Positions 17,099-25,747 of a stretch of 64,000 nucleotides of DNA are shown here, piece after piece. Made by a program: the position numbers and the translations under genes. Source of the stretch: Paenibacillus pectinilyticus (GTDB taxonomy: Bacteria > Bacillota > Bacilli > Paenibacillales > NBRC-103111); contig NZ_LYPC01000030.1 of assembly GCF_001700435.1 (NCBI RefSeq), positions 247,373-311,372 on the forward strand, in the 5' to 3' direction. Every line of letters begins with the position of its first letter. Position 1 is the stretch's first letter. Below the pieces are notes generated by a model. That model saw only the letters and a list, made by a program, of their open reading frames with translations. It ran no database searches and was not told the DNA's origin.

Positions 17099-18397
17099 AT
17101 GGCACAAGCATTAATAATGGGGAACCCAGGTCGTATGACAGTTGATTCCGCATCAGAAATGTTAAAAATGTTATATTACGTTGAGCGTGAAATTATGCGT
17201 TTGTTGGGTGGATATTTGTTAAATGTCTCGGACTGGGAGTTGAAAAAAACGATTCCACGCCATATGTGGCAGGATTCACTTCGCGCGAACGCCTTGCGCT
17301 CCCGGGTGCTTGAGCTTCGCTATCCGCGTAGAGACGTTGATGAAGGCCATGATGAGCAGCTGACAGATTTTCTGAAGGTCCTTAGCAAGTGTGCCAATGA
17401 ACGGGAATTCATAGAGGGCGTTTATTTCGTGACCAAAGAATTCCTAAAAACACGATATGAAAAATACTTGCAGATCGCAGAGCCGATCGACGATGCGCCT
17501 ACTATCGCTTTCATGAAACGATTTCCTGAAGAGATCGCCGAGCAGCTGCTCGATGTTCAACGATTATATCCGCAAATCACACGACGGTTTGTCGCGGCTG
17601 ATGATTGGATATCCTATCTGGAACGTTATCTAACGGAAATTGGCGGACTAGAGAAGAAGGGCCAGTCGGCTCAGGACTTATCGATTAACACAGAAATTAC
17701 GGCGAGACCTGCCTACGTATTGCCCGAAATACCCGCTCGTGATCCTAAATTCGAGAAAGCACTCTATCATCTCCCTCCTAAATTTTTCACACCGGCAGAA
17801 AGCTCAATGAGCTTCATCGAGCGCCAAGTGTGCATGGCCATTAACCATGTGAATGAGATGTGGGCATGCGAAGCTATCGGAGCCATGGTGTGGGAGTGGG
17901 AGGATATGCCATGGGAGTTCTACTTGGATACGGCCCGTTGGTGTTATGACGAGCTTCGGCATTGCTTAATGGGTGAGAAACGGCTAAAGGCGTGGGGATT
18001 CGAAATCGGCGTCGACCATGCGATGGTGGCTGATCATTACATTTCGCAAAACGGTCATGGGCCATTGGCCTTGTTGGCGATGATTCACAAATTCGAGAAT
18101 AAAGCACCTGTGTGGAAAAGCAGCTTAGTGACAGAATTCACGGCACAGGGAGATACGGCAAGCGCTCAAGATTTCGATTACGACTGGGCAGATGAGAGCA
18201 TTCATATGCAGTATGGTCATAAATGGCTTAGTTACAAACTGAATAATGATATTGATGCAATTGAGGATTTAATGGAAGAAGCGGCGGAGCGTTGGGATGA
18301 CTGGCAAGCGAATGCGAAGCGTCAATGGGATTATGAGCCATTCCTCTCCAGAATCACAGCCAAAATCGCCCTTATCGAGCGTAAAAATCATGAATAA
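17099..18397 (+). CDS. Ferritin-like di-iron protein of unknown reaction
   Basis: 432 residues. The C-terminal half carries a complete di-iron carboxylate set in a four-helix pattern: Glu253 or Glu258 (NEMWACEAIG), Glu285-Leu-Arg-His288, Glu333 (HKFENKAPVW) and Glu366-Ser-Ile-His369. The N-terminal half looks like a degenerate helical repeat (VEREIMRLL, RHMWQDSLRA) lacking an ExxH. This matches the ferritin-like superfamily; a DUF455-type relative is the best family guess. The next gene starts inside its last codons (8-base overlap) and encodes a ferredoxin, so an oxidase or oxygenase fed with electrons by that ferredoxin is a reasonable inference. Substrate unknown. TAAGGAG precedes ATG 17099. 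Confidence 0.75.
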   Translation: MAQALIMGNPGRMTVDSASEMLKMLYYVEREIMRLLGGYLLNVSDWELKKTIPRHMWQDSLRANALRSRVLELRYPRRDVDEGHDEQLTDFLKVLSKCANEREFIEGVYFVTKEFLKTRYEKYLQIAEPIDDAPTIAFMKRFPEEIAEQLLDVQRLYPQITRRFVAADDWISYLERYLTEIGGLEKKGQSAQDLSINTEITARPAYVLPEIPARDPKFEKALYHLPPKFFTPAESSMSFIERQVCMAINHVNEMWACEAIGAMVWEWEDMPWEFYLDTARWCYDELRHCLMGEKRLKAWGFEIGVDHAMVADHYISQNGHGPLALLAMIHKFENKAPVWKSSLVTEFTAQGDTASAQDFDYDWADESIHMQYGHKWLSYKLNNDIDAIEDLMEEAAERWDDWQANAKRQWDYEPFLSRITAKIALIERKNHE

Positions 18398-18725
18398 TTC
18401 CATCAAGGTGCTGAACGAAGGAAACGAGCATTGGTTCGAGGTGGATGACAAAGAATTGATTCTCGACGCGGCGATCCGCCAACAAGTGCCCATTCCTTAT
18501 ACATGTCGAAATGGGACATGCCGAACCTGTCTTTACCAGGTCGTGGAGGGGACGCTCGTTCAGGAGGACGCGGACATTTGCATGATTTCAGAACAAGAGC
18601 TGGAAGCAGGTCGTCGCTTGTTATGTATGTCGACCTTGCAAGGAGACGCGGTCATTGAGAAGGTCGTTCGCAAACGTAGAAGAACAGAAGGAGAGGTGAC
18701 GAACCTTGGAGCTTCGGCTATATAA
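18390..18725 (+). CDS. [2Fe-2S] plant-type ferredoxin
   Basis: 111 residues with the classical cluster-binding spacing: Cys39, Cys44 and Cys47 (YTCRNGTCRTC) and Cys79 (RLLCMSTL). The basic, extended C-terminus (VVRKRRRTEGE) is unlike short free ferredoxins. The start ATG 18390 overlaps the end of the di-iron gene, showing translational coupling, and the following isomerase gene overlaps this one by 20 bases. It most likely delivers electrons to the di-iron protein; no reductase gene is adjacent. Confidence 0.9.
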   Translation: MNNSIKVLNEGNEHWFEVDDKELILDAAIRQQVPIPYTCRNGTCRTCLYQVVEGTLVQEDADICMISEQELEAGRRLLCMSTLQGDAVIEKVVRKRRRTEGEVTNLGASAI

Positions 18726-19497
18726 ATCGTTGTGGGGGATGGAGAAGGGTACCCTCAGAGAGAATTTCGGGAAAATTGCCGCTTCCGGATACACAGGGGT
18801 TGAAGCGGGAGTACCATCAAAGGAACAGCGCAGCGAGTTCGCAGAGCTCTTGGAGGAGCACGGACTAACCTATATTGCTTTGATCGGGACATCTGGGGAT
18901 CATGATCGAACTTTCGCCGAGGGCGTGGCTGATGCTGCAGCTCTCCGGCCGCAGTTGATTATTTCGCATAGCGCCCGCGACTCGATGGATGAAGATACGC
19001 AATTGCGGTTCTTTGAACGCGCGCTAGAAGTGGAGAGACAGCATGGTATTCCAATTGGTCATGAGACGCACCGTCACCGGGCTATGTTTACCCCGTGGAC
19101 GACGTCAAGACTGTTGAATGCGCTGCCGGATTTGAAGATTACGGCAGATTTCAGTCATTGGTGCTGTGTTTGCGAAACGTTACTGGAAGATCAAGCGGAT
19201 CATCTGCGGATCGCTGTTGAGCGAACGATTCATATCCACGCCCGTGTAGGGTACGCGCAAGGTCCGCAAGTTCCTCACCCCGGTGCGCCGGAGTACGCCG
19301 CCGAGTTAGCGGCCCATGAATCGTGGTGGAGGCAAATCAGGCAAGCCCGCGCCGAGAAGGGCTTTACGATCACGACAATCACGCCGGAATTAGGGCCGCC
19401 AGGTTACATGCATACCTTGCCATACTCGAATCAACCAGTAACGGATCTGTGGAGCGTTTGTGAGTGGATGAAAGAACGATTGCAAACGAATAGGTAG
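18706..19497 (+). CDS. Xylose-isomerase-like TIM barrel (sugar phosphate isomerase/epimerase family)
   Basis: 263 residues. Metal-site residues of the family are in place: Glu120 (GHETHRHR), Asp148/His151 (DFSHW), His176/His178 (HIHAR) and Glu228 (TPELGPP). TTG 18706 is the start: GGAGAGGTGA lies just upstream and the frame begins MELRLYKS. It is the last gene of the di-iron/ferredoxin operon and is overlapped with the ferredoxin. Family members isomerise, epimerise or cleave small sugars. Here it may act on the product or substrate of the di-iron enzyme (inference). Confidence 0.8.
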   Translation: MELRLYKSLWGMEKGTLRENFGKIAASGYTGVEAGVPSKEQRSEFAELLEEHGLTYIALIGTSGDHDRTFAEGVADAAALRPQLIISHSARDSMDEDTQLRFFERALEVERQHGIPIGHETHRHRAMFTPWTTSRLLNALPDLKITADFSHWCCVCETLLEDQADHLRIAVERTIHIHARVGYAQGPQVPHPGAPEYAAELAAHESWWRQIRQARAEKGFTITTITPELGPPGYMHTLPYSNQPVTDLWSVCEWMKERLQTNR

Positions 19498-19506
19498 TAA
19501 CACGCA

Positions 19507-19535
19507 GGGTACAACAAACTCACTTTGTTGTACCC
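19507..19535 (+). terminator. Strong hairpin after the di-iron operon
   Basis: Perfect 12-bp stem GGGTACAACAAA / TTTGTTGTACCC with loop CTCAC, nine bases after the operon's stop. A short TTGTGG rather than a T run follows, so termination is likely but not textbook. Confidence 0.6.
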
Positions 19536-19649
19536 TTGTGGTATATTCATAAAGGACGGGGCGAAACTGTAAACAATAATGCTTTCGGGCAGGTGTCGCA
19601 GGAATCGTCTATAATTGAGTTATGTGTATCAAGAAAGGGGCACGTATTC

Positions 19650-21926
19650 ATGGGGCAAAACATCAACGCACCTCAGCGGCTATTCGTGAAAATGGTGGCT
19701 TCCATAACGCTTCTGGTTGTCGTGGTCATGATGCTGTTATCGTTCATTTTGTACCTGAACTTCGAGAAAATCCATTCCCGGCAAGTGTCGGAAGCGAATC
19801 TAAATGTACTATCGCAAATTAGTTACAGCGCTAACTACATGTATGAAAATGCCAAAAACTTTGCCGTATCGCTGTACGTTGATGAGAAAAATGTCCCCCT
19901 GATGTACAGTGAGACAGAGAATTACGATTTAGTAAGCGCGCAAATCAAATATTTGAATACGCTCGTCGAGCAGTCCCCGTTCGTACATTCCGTTTACGTC
20001 TATAATAACAAGCTGGACAAGTACTATTCGACGTGGAAATCTCCGATTAATGATGCCAAATCATTTTTCGATCAGGATATCGTGAATGTAGTTAGTGAGA
20101 TGAAATTTAGCCCGGAGACCAAGTTTGCGCCGATTCTTAGGAAAATACCTGTCAGTTTAGCAGGTCAAACGGAAAGCAATCCATCTATGGACGTTATTTC
20201 CTTCATTCTCTATGATCTACCGGCAATGGATAATAAAATTCAAGGCGCTATTATCATTAATATTAACGTGGATTACTTGAACCAGATGATTCATTCCTTA
20301 AGCAAGAAACAAATTTCAACGATTTCGGATATTGTGATTTTGAATCAACAAGGGGAAATTGTTACGACAACCTCGCCTGATTATCGGTTGATCGACTGGT
20401 CCAGCAAGCCATACGCAAGTATCCGCCAAGATCAATCCGGTTATATGTTGCAAAAGATGCATGATGAGAAATTTATGCTGTCCTATGCCACCTCGGACAT
20501 TTTGAATTGGCGTTTCATCAGCATTGTGCCCTATAAACTTATCGTCAAAGATATTAATACGATGAAACATATTACATTTCTGGTCTGTGCCATACTTCTA
20601 GCTGTTGGACTATCCTTGGCTTTCATTCTGAGCAGGTACTTATATGCCCCTGTAGAAGTACTTTTTGGTAAAATGAAATCGTTAGAGAAAGTAAATCGAG
20701 AAACGGTCTATTCTAAAAAGATGGATGTCCTCCGAAACTTACTCTCGAATAGAGAGAATGATATTGCCTATTTGCAAAGGATGTTTAGCAGCTATCATAT
20801 CCCGTTGGAACCCGGTAAGAGTCATCAGCTGTTTATTCTCAGCATCGACCGATTCAATGATTTCACGCGAGTTTATAACAATGGGGACCAGAAATCATTG
20901 AAGTTTGCCATTGGCAATGCAGCCAGTGAAATTGCGTGTCGCAAGTTTACTAACGTATTTGTTGACATCGAAGCAGACAGTATCGTCATCTTGTTTGAAG
21001 TGGGATCTGATACTTACGAGTACAACCGAATCCAACAGTATGCCATCATACGTGACATCCAGCAATGGACAACGGACAATTTAAAGCTATCTTTATCGGC
21101 AGCAATTAGTTATGTTGCTTTGGATCTATCGGATATTTCCCGGTCCTATTTGGAGGCTCAGACGATTTTAAAGTACCGGATGTTTTTCGGGTGGGGTTGC
21201 ATCTTGACGCCGGATTCCCTTGCGCATATTAAAGCCGATTATTTCGAACCTCCGGTGAAACTGGAAGTGAAGCTTGAGGAGCATTTGCTATACGGCCGGT
21301 TGGAAGAGGCGAAAGAAGTCCTTGGTGAAATCCATAGCTATATCGGCGAATATGCCTATGATACGGCTATGTCATATTTATTTTCGTTCGCTTATACGCT
21401 GTTTAAGAAAAATAATGAACTAAAAGCAAACGGGAACAGTAGGAAGCTCGATATTGATTATTATTCCTTTACCAAAGAATTAGGTTCACTCGAAACCATG
21501 GAGCAAATTTTCGTCAAATTCACGGAATTATTTGCAATGATCTGCGAGGTGAACAACCAATCCAAGAACAGCCGCAAAAGTGTTATTATCAACTCGATCG
21601 TCAAGATTATGGAAAGTAACTATACAGATAAGGCGCTGTCCCATGAAGGGATCGCTAATACCTTGAATTTATCACGTGATTATATTGGTAAATTATTTCG
21701 GGAATCCTACGAGATGTCCATTGCGGATTACATCAATGAAATTCGTTTGAATAAAGCGAAAGAACTACTCGAACAGGATAGCCGGACAGTCTCCGACATT
21801 ATGGAGGCCATTGGCTGGGAGAACAAAAACTACTTTTATAAGATGTTTAAGTTAAAATTTGGCGTAACGACTAGCGAGTATCGACTGCATAAGGTTGCCG
21901 AAGCGGCAGAAAAAGTTGATGATTAA
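19650..21926 (+). CDS. Membrane-anchored AraC-family regulator, locus B
   Basis: 758 residues: cytoplasmic start, first membrane helix (about 14-36), extracellular sensor of about 270 residues, second helix (about 308-332), cytoplasmic linker, and a C-terminal AraC helix-turn-helix (about 642-750; LSRDYIGKLFRESY, IMEAIGWENKNYF). I start at ATG 19650, which follows AAAGGGG, rather than 38 codons upstream where the protein would gain a sequence unlike the family. It has the same architecture as the locus A sensor and stands before the locus B transporter, which it probably activates. Confidence 0.9.
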   Translation: MGQNINAPQRLFVKMVASITLLVVVVMMLLSFILYLNFEKIHSRQVSEANLNVLSQISYSANYMYENAKNFAVSLYVDEKNVPLMYSETENYDLVSAQIKYLNTLVEQSPFVHSVYVYNNKLDKYYSTWKSPINDAKSFFDQDIVNVVSEMKFSPETKFAPILRKIPVSLAGQTESNPSMDVISFILYDLPAMDNKIQGAIIININVDYLNQMIHSLSKKQISTISDIVILNQQGEIVTTTSPDYRLIDWSSKPYASIRQDQSGYMLQKMHDEKFMLSYATSDILNWRFISIVPYKLIVKDINTMKHITFLVCAILLAVGLSLAFILSRYLYAPVEVLFGKMKSLEKVNRETVYSKKMDVLRNLLSNRENDIAYLQRMFSSYHIPLEPGKSHQLFILSIDRFNDFTRVYNNGDQKSLKFAIGNAASEIACRKFTNVFVDIEADSIVILFEVGSDTYEYNRIQQYAIIRDIQQWTTDNLKLSLSAAISYVALDLSDISRSYLEAQTILKYRMFFGWGCILTPDSLAHIKADYFEPPVKLEVKLEEHLLYGRLEEAKEVLGEIHSYIGEYAYDTAMSYLFSFAYTLFKKNNELKANGNSRKLDIDYYSFTKELGSLETMEQIFVKFTELFAMICEVNNQSKNSRKSVIINSIVKIMESNYTDKALSHEGIANTLNLSRDYIGKLFRESYEMSIADYINEIRLNKAKELLEQDSRTVSDIMEAIGWENKNYFYKMFKLKFGVTTSEYRLHKVAEAAEKVDD

Positions 21927-21965
21927 ATGTGCTGGTGGGCATCCGTCTGGTTAGGAATGGCAAGA

Positions 21966-21993
21966 GGTCAATTCTCCGTGAATTGGCCTTTTT
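21966..21993 (+). terminator. Rho-independent terminator after the locus B sensor
   Basis: Stem GGTCAATTC (21966-21974) with GAATTGGCC (21980-21988), one G-T pair, loop TCCGT, then five T. Confidence 0.85.
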
Positions 21994-22015
21994 GGCATGT
22001 CTAGAACACTTGTGC

Positions 22016-22043
22016 AAAATTCCGAACTTCATGTAAAATTCCG
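22016..22043 (+). promoter_or_regulatory. Direct repeat, likely AraC activator site for locus B transporter
   Basis: AAAATTCCG occurs twice (22016-22024 and 22035-22043) with a 19-base period, inside GCAAAATTCCG and GTAAAATTCCGC contexts. Direct repeats of about two helical turns upstream of the promoter are the usual AraC-family layout. It lies between the sensor's terminator and the first permease, and resembles the single box at 3118-3135. Confidence 0.5.
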
Positions 22044-22171
22044 CACATTAAGGAAAAGACGGGCTTTTTGCTGAATTGTGTGGTTTACGCTCAAGGGAAA
22101 AGCGGGGTAGGCTGTAGTTACGAAGCAATCACAACGAATGATCAAAACAGAACGGAAGTGGTGAAACTACT

Positions 22172-23149
22172 ATGCAAGTCAATGATGCAAATACGCTCAA
22201 CCGTGCAGTAAAAGAAAGCCAGAGAAGATCGAGAATACAAAGCTTCTTAAATGTGATGCGTAAGAACAAGTGGCTGCTTGCGATGGCTGCGCCAGGTGCG
22301 CTTTTCCTTCTTATTTATGCGTACACACCGATGTTAGGCCTTGTCATCGCATTCAAACGTTATCGATTTGATGAAGGGATTTTCGGCAGCAAATGGGTTG
22401 GCTTTCAGAACTTTGAGTTCCTTTTCGCCACACGTGATGCTTGGCGAATTACGTTAAACACGTTGTACTTGAATGCCCTATTTATTGTCATCGGAACAGT
22501 CAGCTCACTGATCGTCGCCTTGTTACTAAATGAAGTCCGCAAAAAAGGACTGCTTAAATTTTACCAATCAGCGCTGTTCTTTCCTTACTTTTTATCCTGG
22601 GTCATCGTTGGGTATTTTACTTTCGCCTTGCTCAACTATGATAGTGGCATGATTAATAAGCTGTTAGAATCGTTTGGGTTTTCCAAAATCCAGTGGTATG
22701 CTAAACCGAATTACTGGCCTTTCATACTAATTATCGTGTATGTGTGGAAGAATATAGGGTATTTCAGTGTGATCTATTTGGCCTCCATGATGGGCATCGG
22801 TCATGAATATTATGAAGCTGCCAAGATAGATGGAGCTAACAAATGGCAGCAAATTACCAAGATAACAATTCCTTTACTTACGCCTGTCATCACGATTATG
22901 ACATTGTTGCAAATTGGACGAATCTTTTACGCGGATTTCGGGTTATTCTACCATGTACCGCAAAACACAGGTATGCTTTACGAGACTACGGATGTCATCG
23001 ATACGTATGTATTCCGATCCTTACGTATGCTGGGCGATGTAGGCATGGCTTCGGCGGCGGGGTTCTATCAGGCGGTTGTGGGGTTAGTTCTGGTGCTTCT
23101 CTCCAATTGGATTGTTCGCAGAATTAACCCGGACAATGCGTTGTTTTAA
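22172..23149 (+). CDS. Sugar ABC permease, LplB-like first subunit, locus B
   Basis: 325 residues with a cytoplasmic N-terminal extension (about 35 residues, QVNDANTLNRAVKESQRR), six membrane helices, the LplB signature YTPMLGLVIAFKRY and VGFQNF, and EAA loop EYYEAAKIDGANKWQQI. In this locus the permeases come first and the binding protein third, the reverse of loci A and C. The next gene follows 19 bases later. Confidence 0.92.
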   Translation: MQVNDANTLNRAVKESQRRSRIQSFLNVMRKNKWLLAMAAPGALFLLIYAYTPMLGLVIAFKRYRFDEGIFGSKWVGFQNFEFLFATRDAWRITLNTLYLNALFIVIGTVSSLIVALLLNEVRKKGLLKFYQSALFFPYFLSWVIVGYFTFALLNYDSGMINKLLESFGFSKIQWYAKPNYWPFILIIVYVWKNIGYFSVIYLASMMGIGHEYYEAAKIDGANKWQQITKITIPLLTPVITIMTLLQIGRIFYADFGLFYHVPQNTGMLYETTDVIDTYVFRSLRMLGDVGMASAAGFYQAVVGLVLVLLSNWIVRRINPDNALF

Positions 23150-23168
23150 GGAAGTGAGGAGGTCGAAT

Positions 23169-24050
23169 ATGAAAACGCAAGACGTGAACAACACGGAAAT
23201 TGTACAACGTACCGTCGTTAATGGCATTTTACTCATCGTCAGTATACTCTGCATCATCCCGTTATTGTTAGTGGTTTCTGCATCTTTCTCGGACGAAACC
23301 GCGATTTCGGAGTATGGATATAGACTGATCCCTAAAGTATGGAGCTTATTCGCTTACAAATATGTACTATCAGAACCGAAACAAATCTTGCAGGCTTATG
23401 GTGTGACAGCACTCGTTACCTCCATAGGTACCGTAATAAGTCTACTTGTTTCCTCGTTGTTAGCGTACACATTATCACGTCAAAGCTTTGTGCTGCGCAA
23501 GCCGCTTTCGTTTTACGTATTTTTTACGATGTTGTTTAACGGTGGAATCGTACCGACGTATATATTGGTTACGCAGTATTTGCACCTTAAGAACAGCATA
23601 TGGGCTCTCATCATTCCCTATATCGTCATTCCTTGGTTCGTTCTCTTGCTAAGATCTTATTTCACCCAGATTCCCGAATCTTTGATTGAAAGTGCCAAAA
23701 TGGAGGGGGCAGAGGAATTACGGATTTTCTTCCAAATTGTGATTCCCTTATCACTTCCAGCCATGGCAACAATCGGATTGTTCATTATTCTAATGTATTG
23801 GAACGACTGGTATTTGGCACTGATGTATGTCGATACCCCTCGCATTTATCCATTGCAATACCTACTATACTCGATTATGGAAAACATTAATGCGATCTCG
23901 GCTAATCCACAGACGATGGGAATCGCATTACCTGGACAAACGGCACGTATGGCTATTGCTGTACTGGCAACAGGACCTATCTTGTTTGCTTTCATGTTTG
24001 TACAGCGATTTTTTGTCAGAGGGTTAACGGTAGGGGCCGTGAAAGGCTAA
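23169..24050 (+). CDS. Sugar ABC permease, MalG/YtcP-like second subunit, locus B
   Basis: 293 residues, six helices, EAA-type loop (ESLIESAKMEGAEELRI, with PLSLPA following) and C-terminal LTVGAVKG. ATG 23169 has AGGAGG seven bases upstream; the longer frame from 23112 overlaps the previous gene. In the loop the usual DGA is MEGA, a common variant. Confidence 0.92.
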   Translation: MKTQDVNNTEIVQRTVVNGILLIVSILCIIPLLLVVSASFSDETAISEYGYRLIPKVWSLFAYKYVLSEPKQILQAYGVTALVTSIGTVISLLVSSLLAYTLSRQSFVLRKPLSFYVFFTMLFNGGIVPTYILVTQYLHLKNSIWALIIPYIVIPWFVLLLRSYFTQIPESLIESAKMEGAEELRIFFQIVIPLSLPAMATIGLFIILMYWNDWYLALMYVDTPRIYPLQYLLYSIMENINAISANPQTMGIALPGQTARMAIAVLATGPILFAFMFVQRFFVRGLTVGAVKG

Positions 24051-24115
24051 AAGTAGCTATCGCCGATAATTCGGATTAGCATATATCATACACATGATTA
24101 AGGGGAGGCAAACAA

Positions 24116-25669
24116 ATGAAAAAAAGCCATGTATTCACAGTCTTAACCCTATCTTCCTTGATCGTCATGACGGCGCTCACAGGATGCAGCAAATCTTCTG
24201 AAGAAACTAGCAGTAAACCGGCAGTTACAGGTGATGCTAAGCCAACAGATACTGGTAAAAACGCAGACAAAGCATTAGAGCCAGTGGAACTAACTTGGTA
24301 TTACCCAGGAACGGTACAGAAAGACGCAGCCCTCGTTCAGGATGAAATCAATAAAATTACAAAAGCGAAAATTAATGCGACTGTGAAGCTGAGTGTGATC
24401 GATTGGGGTGCCTATGATCAGAAAATGAACGTAATCAACGCCACCAACGAGCAATATGATATTGCTTTTACGTCGAGCTGGACGAACAATTATTATCAAA
24501 ATGTAGCCAAAGGCAGCTTTGCTCCGCTAGATGATCTGTTGACTAAATATGCGCCTAAGCTGAAAGCGAGCATGCCAGCGCAGTTCTGGGATGCGACTAA
24601 GGTCGATAACAAAATTTACGGCATCATTAATCAACAAATTTTTGCCAAAGCATATGGGGTGTATATCCGTAAGGATTTAGCCGACAAATATGGTTTAGAT
24701 ATTAAGACAGTCAAGAAGAGTGAGGATTTGGAACCCTTCTTTGATCAAGTATTGAAGGGTGAAAAAGGCATCACGCCGTTGGCGCTCAATAATGAAGTCA
24801 ACGCCACGCTTCCGTACAAAAGTCAATTCGACACCATCGGCGACCAATTCTCGCCTGGTGTTGTGATGATCGGTGATAAAGGGCTTAAGGTTGTCAATCA
24901 ATATGAAACGCCGGAAATGAAAACACACTTCGAGGATGCGAAGAAATGGTTTGATAAAGGGTACATCAAGAAAGATGTCACTTCGACCAAAAGAGATCAA
25001 GCTGATGGCGATATGAAAGCTGGCAAATATGCAGCCTTGATCAGTGTGGTGAAGCCTGGAGGCGAGCAGGAGCTTAAGGGTAAGTACGGCTTTGAATTCG
25101 TCAGCGCGTATCTTGAGAAGCCGGTAGTATCGACAGAAGGTATCATCTCGACATTAAATGCGATTAGTAAAACATCTAAAAATCCAGAGCGCGCCATGAT
25201 GTTCATGGAACTGATGAACACCGATAAGCAATTGTACAATTTGATCTCGCACGGGATAGAAAATAAGCACTACGTGAAAGTTGAAGATAACGTCATTGGT
25301 ATGCCAAGCGGTGTGACGGCGGAGACGAACAGTTATAATCCGAACACGGACTGGATGTTCGGTAACCAATTTAACGGCTATTATACCGATAAATCGCAAG
25401 TTGGTGCTTGGGAAGCAACACAAAAGCTGAATAATGAAGCTGCCTTTTCAGACCTGCTAGGTTTCAGTTTTAACCCTGAACCTGTAAACAGTAAAATTGC
25501 TCAAGTTACGACAGTGCTGAATCAGTATTTAAATGCCCTTCAAACAGGTACATCCGGTCCTAATACGGTGTTACCGCAACTGATTCAGAAGTTGAAGGCT
25601 GCAGGTGCAGATGACATTGTGAAAGAGAAGCAGGCTCAAATCGACAAATGGAAAGCGACGAAGAAATAA
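24116..25669 (+). CDS. Extracellular sugar-binding lipoprotein, locus B
   Basis: 517 residues. Lipoprotein signal with lipobox LTGC (Cys24) and an acidic Ser/Thr-rich tether, then a large solute-binding fold opening with VELTWYYPG and containing DWGAYDQKMN and NQYLNALQTG. GGGGAGG precedes the ATG. It serves the two permeases just upstream. A GH2 enzyme and a secreted GH95-like enzyme follow, suggesting a fucose- or galactose/uronate-containing oligosaccharide as ligand (inference). Confidence 0.92.
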   Translation: MKKSHVFTVLTLSSLIVMTALTGCSKSSEETSSKPAVTGDAKPTDTGKNADKALEPVELTWYYPGTVQKDAALVQDEINKITKAKINATVKLSVIDWGAYDQKMNVINATNEQYDIAFTSSWTNNYYQNVAKGSFAPLDDLLTKYAPKLKASMPAQFWDATKVDNKIYGIINQQIFAKAYGVYIRKDLADKYGLDIKTVKKSEDLEPFFDQVLKGEKGITPLALNNEVNATLPYKSQFDTIGDQFSPGVVMIGDKGLKVVNQYETPEMKTHFEDAKKWFDKGYIKKDVTSTKRDQADGDMKAGKYAALISVVKPGGEQELKGKYGFEFVSAYLEKPVVSTEGIISTLNAISKTSKNPERAMMFMELMNTDKQLYNLISHGIENKHYVKVEDNVIGMPSGVTAETNSYNPNTDWMFGNQFNGYYTDKSQVGAWEATQKLNNEAAFSDLLGFSFNPEPVNSKIAQVTTVLNQYLNALQTGTSGPNTVLPQLIQKLKAAGADDIVKEKQAQIDKWKATKK

Positions 25670-25686
25670 CCATACCGTACATGGGG

Positions 25687-25722
25687 AAGGAGACTTTATT
25701 AAGCAGGTCTCCTTTCTTTCTG
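25687..25722 (+). terminator. Terminator or attenuator after the locus B binding-protein gene
   Basis: AAGGAGAC (25687-25694) pairs with GTCTCCTT (25707-25714), followed by a T-rich TTTCTTTCT. Partial read-through into the GH2 gene 34 bases on is likely. Confidence 0.65.
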
Positions 25723-25747
25723 TCTATGGATGAAAGGGATATAACTT

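Noticed and set aside
19536..19649. N-terminal extension of the locus B sensor
   Set aside because: No ribosome site and the sequence crosses the hairpin region; ATG 19650 has AAAGGGG and gives the family's usual start.
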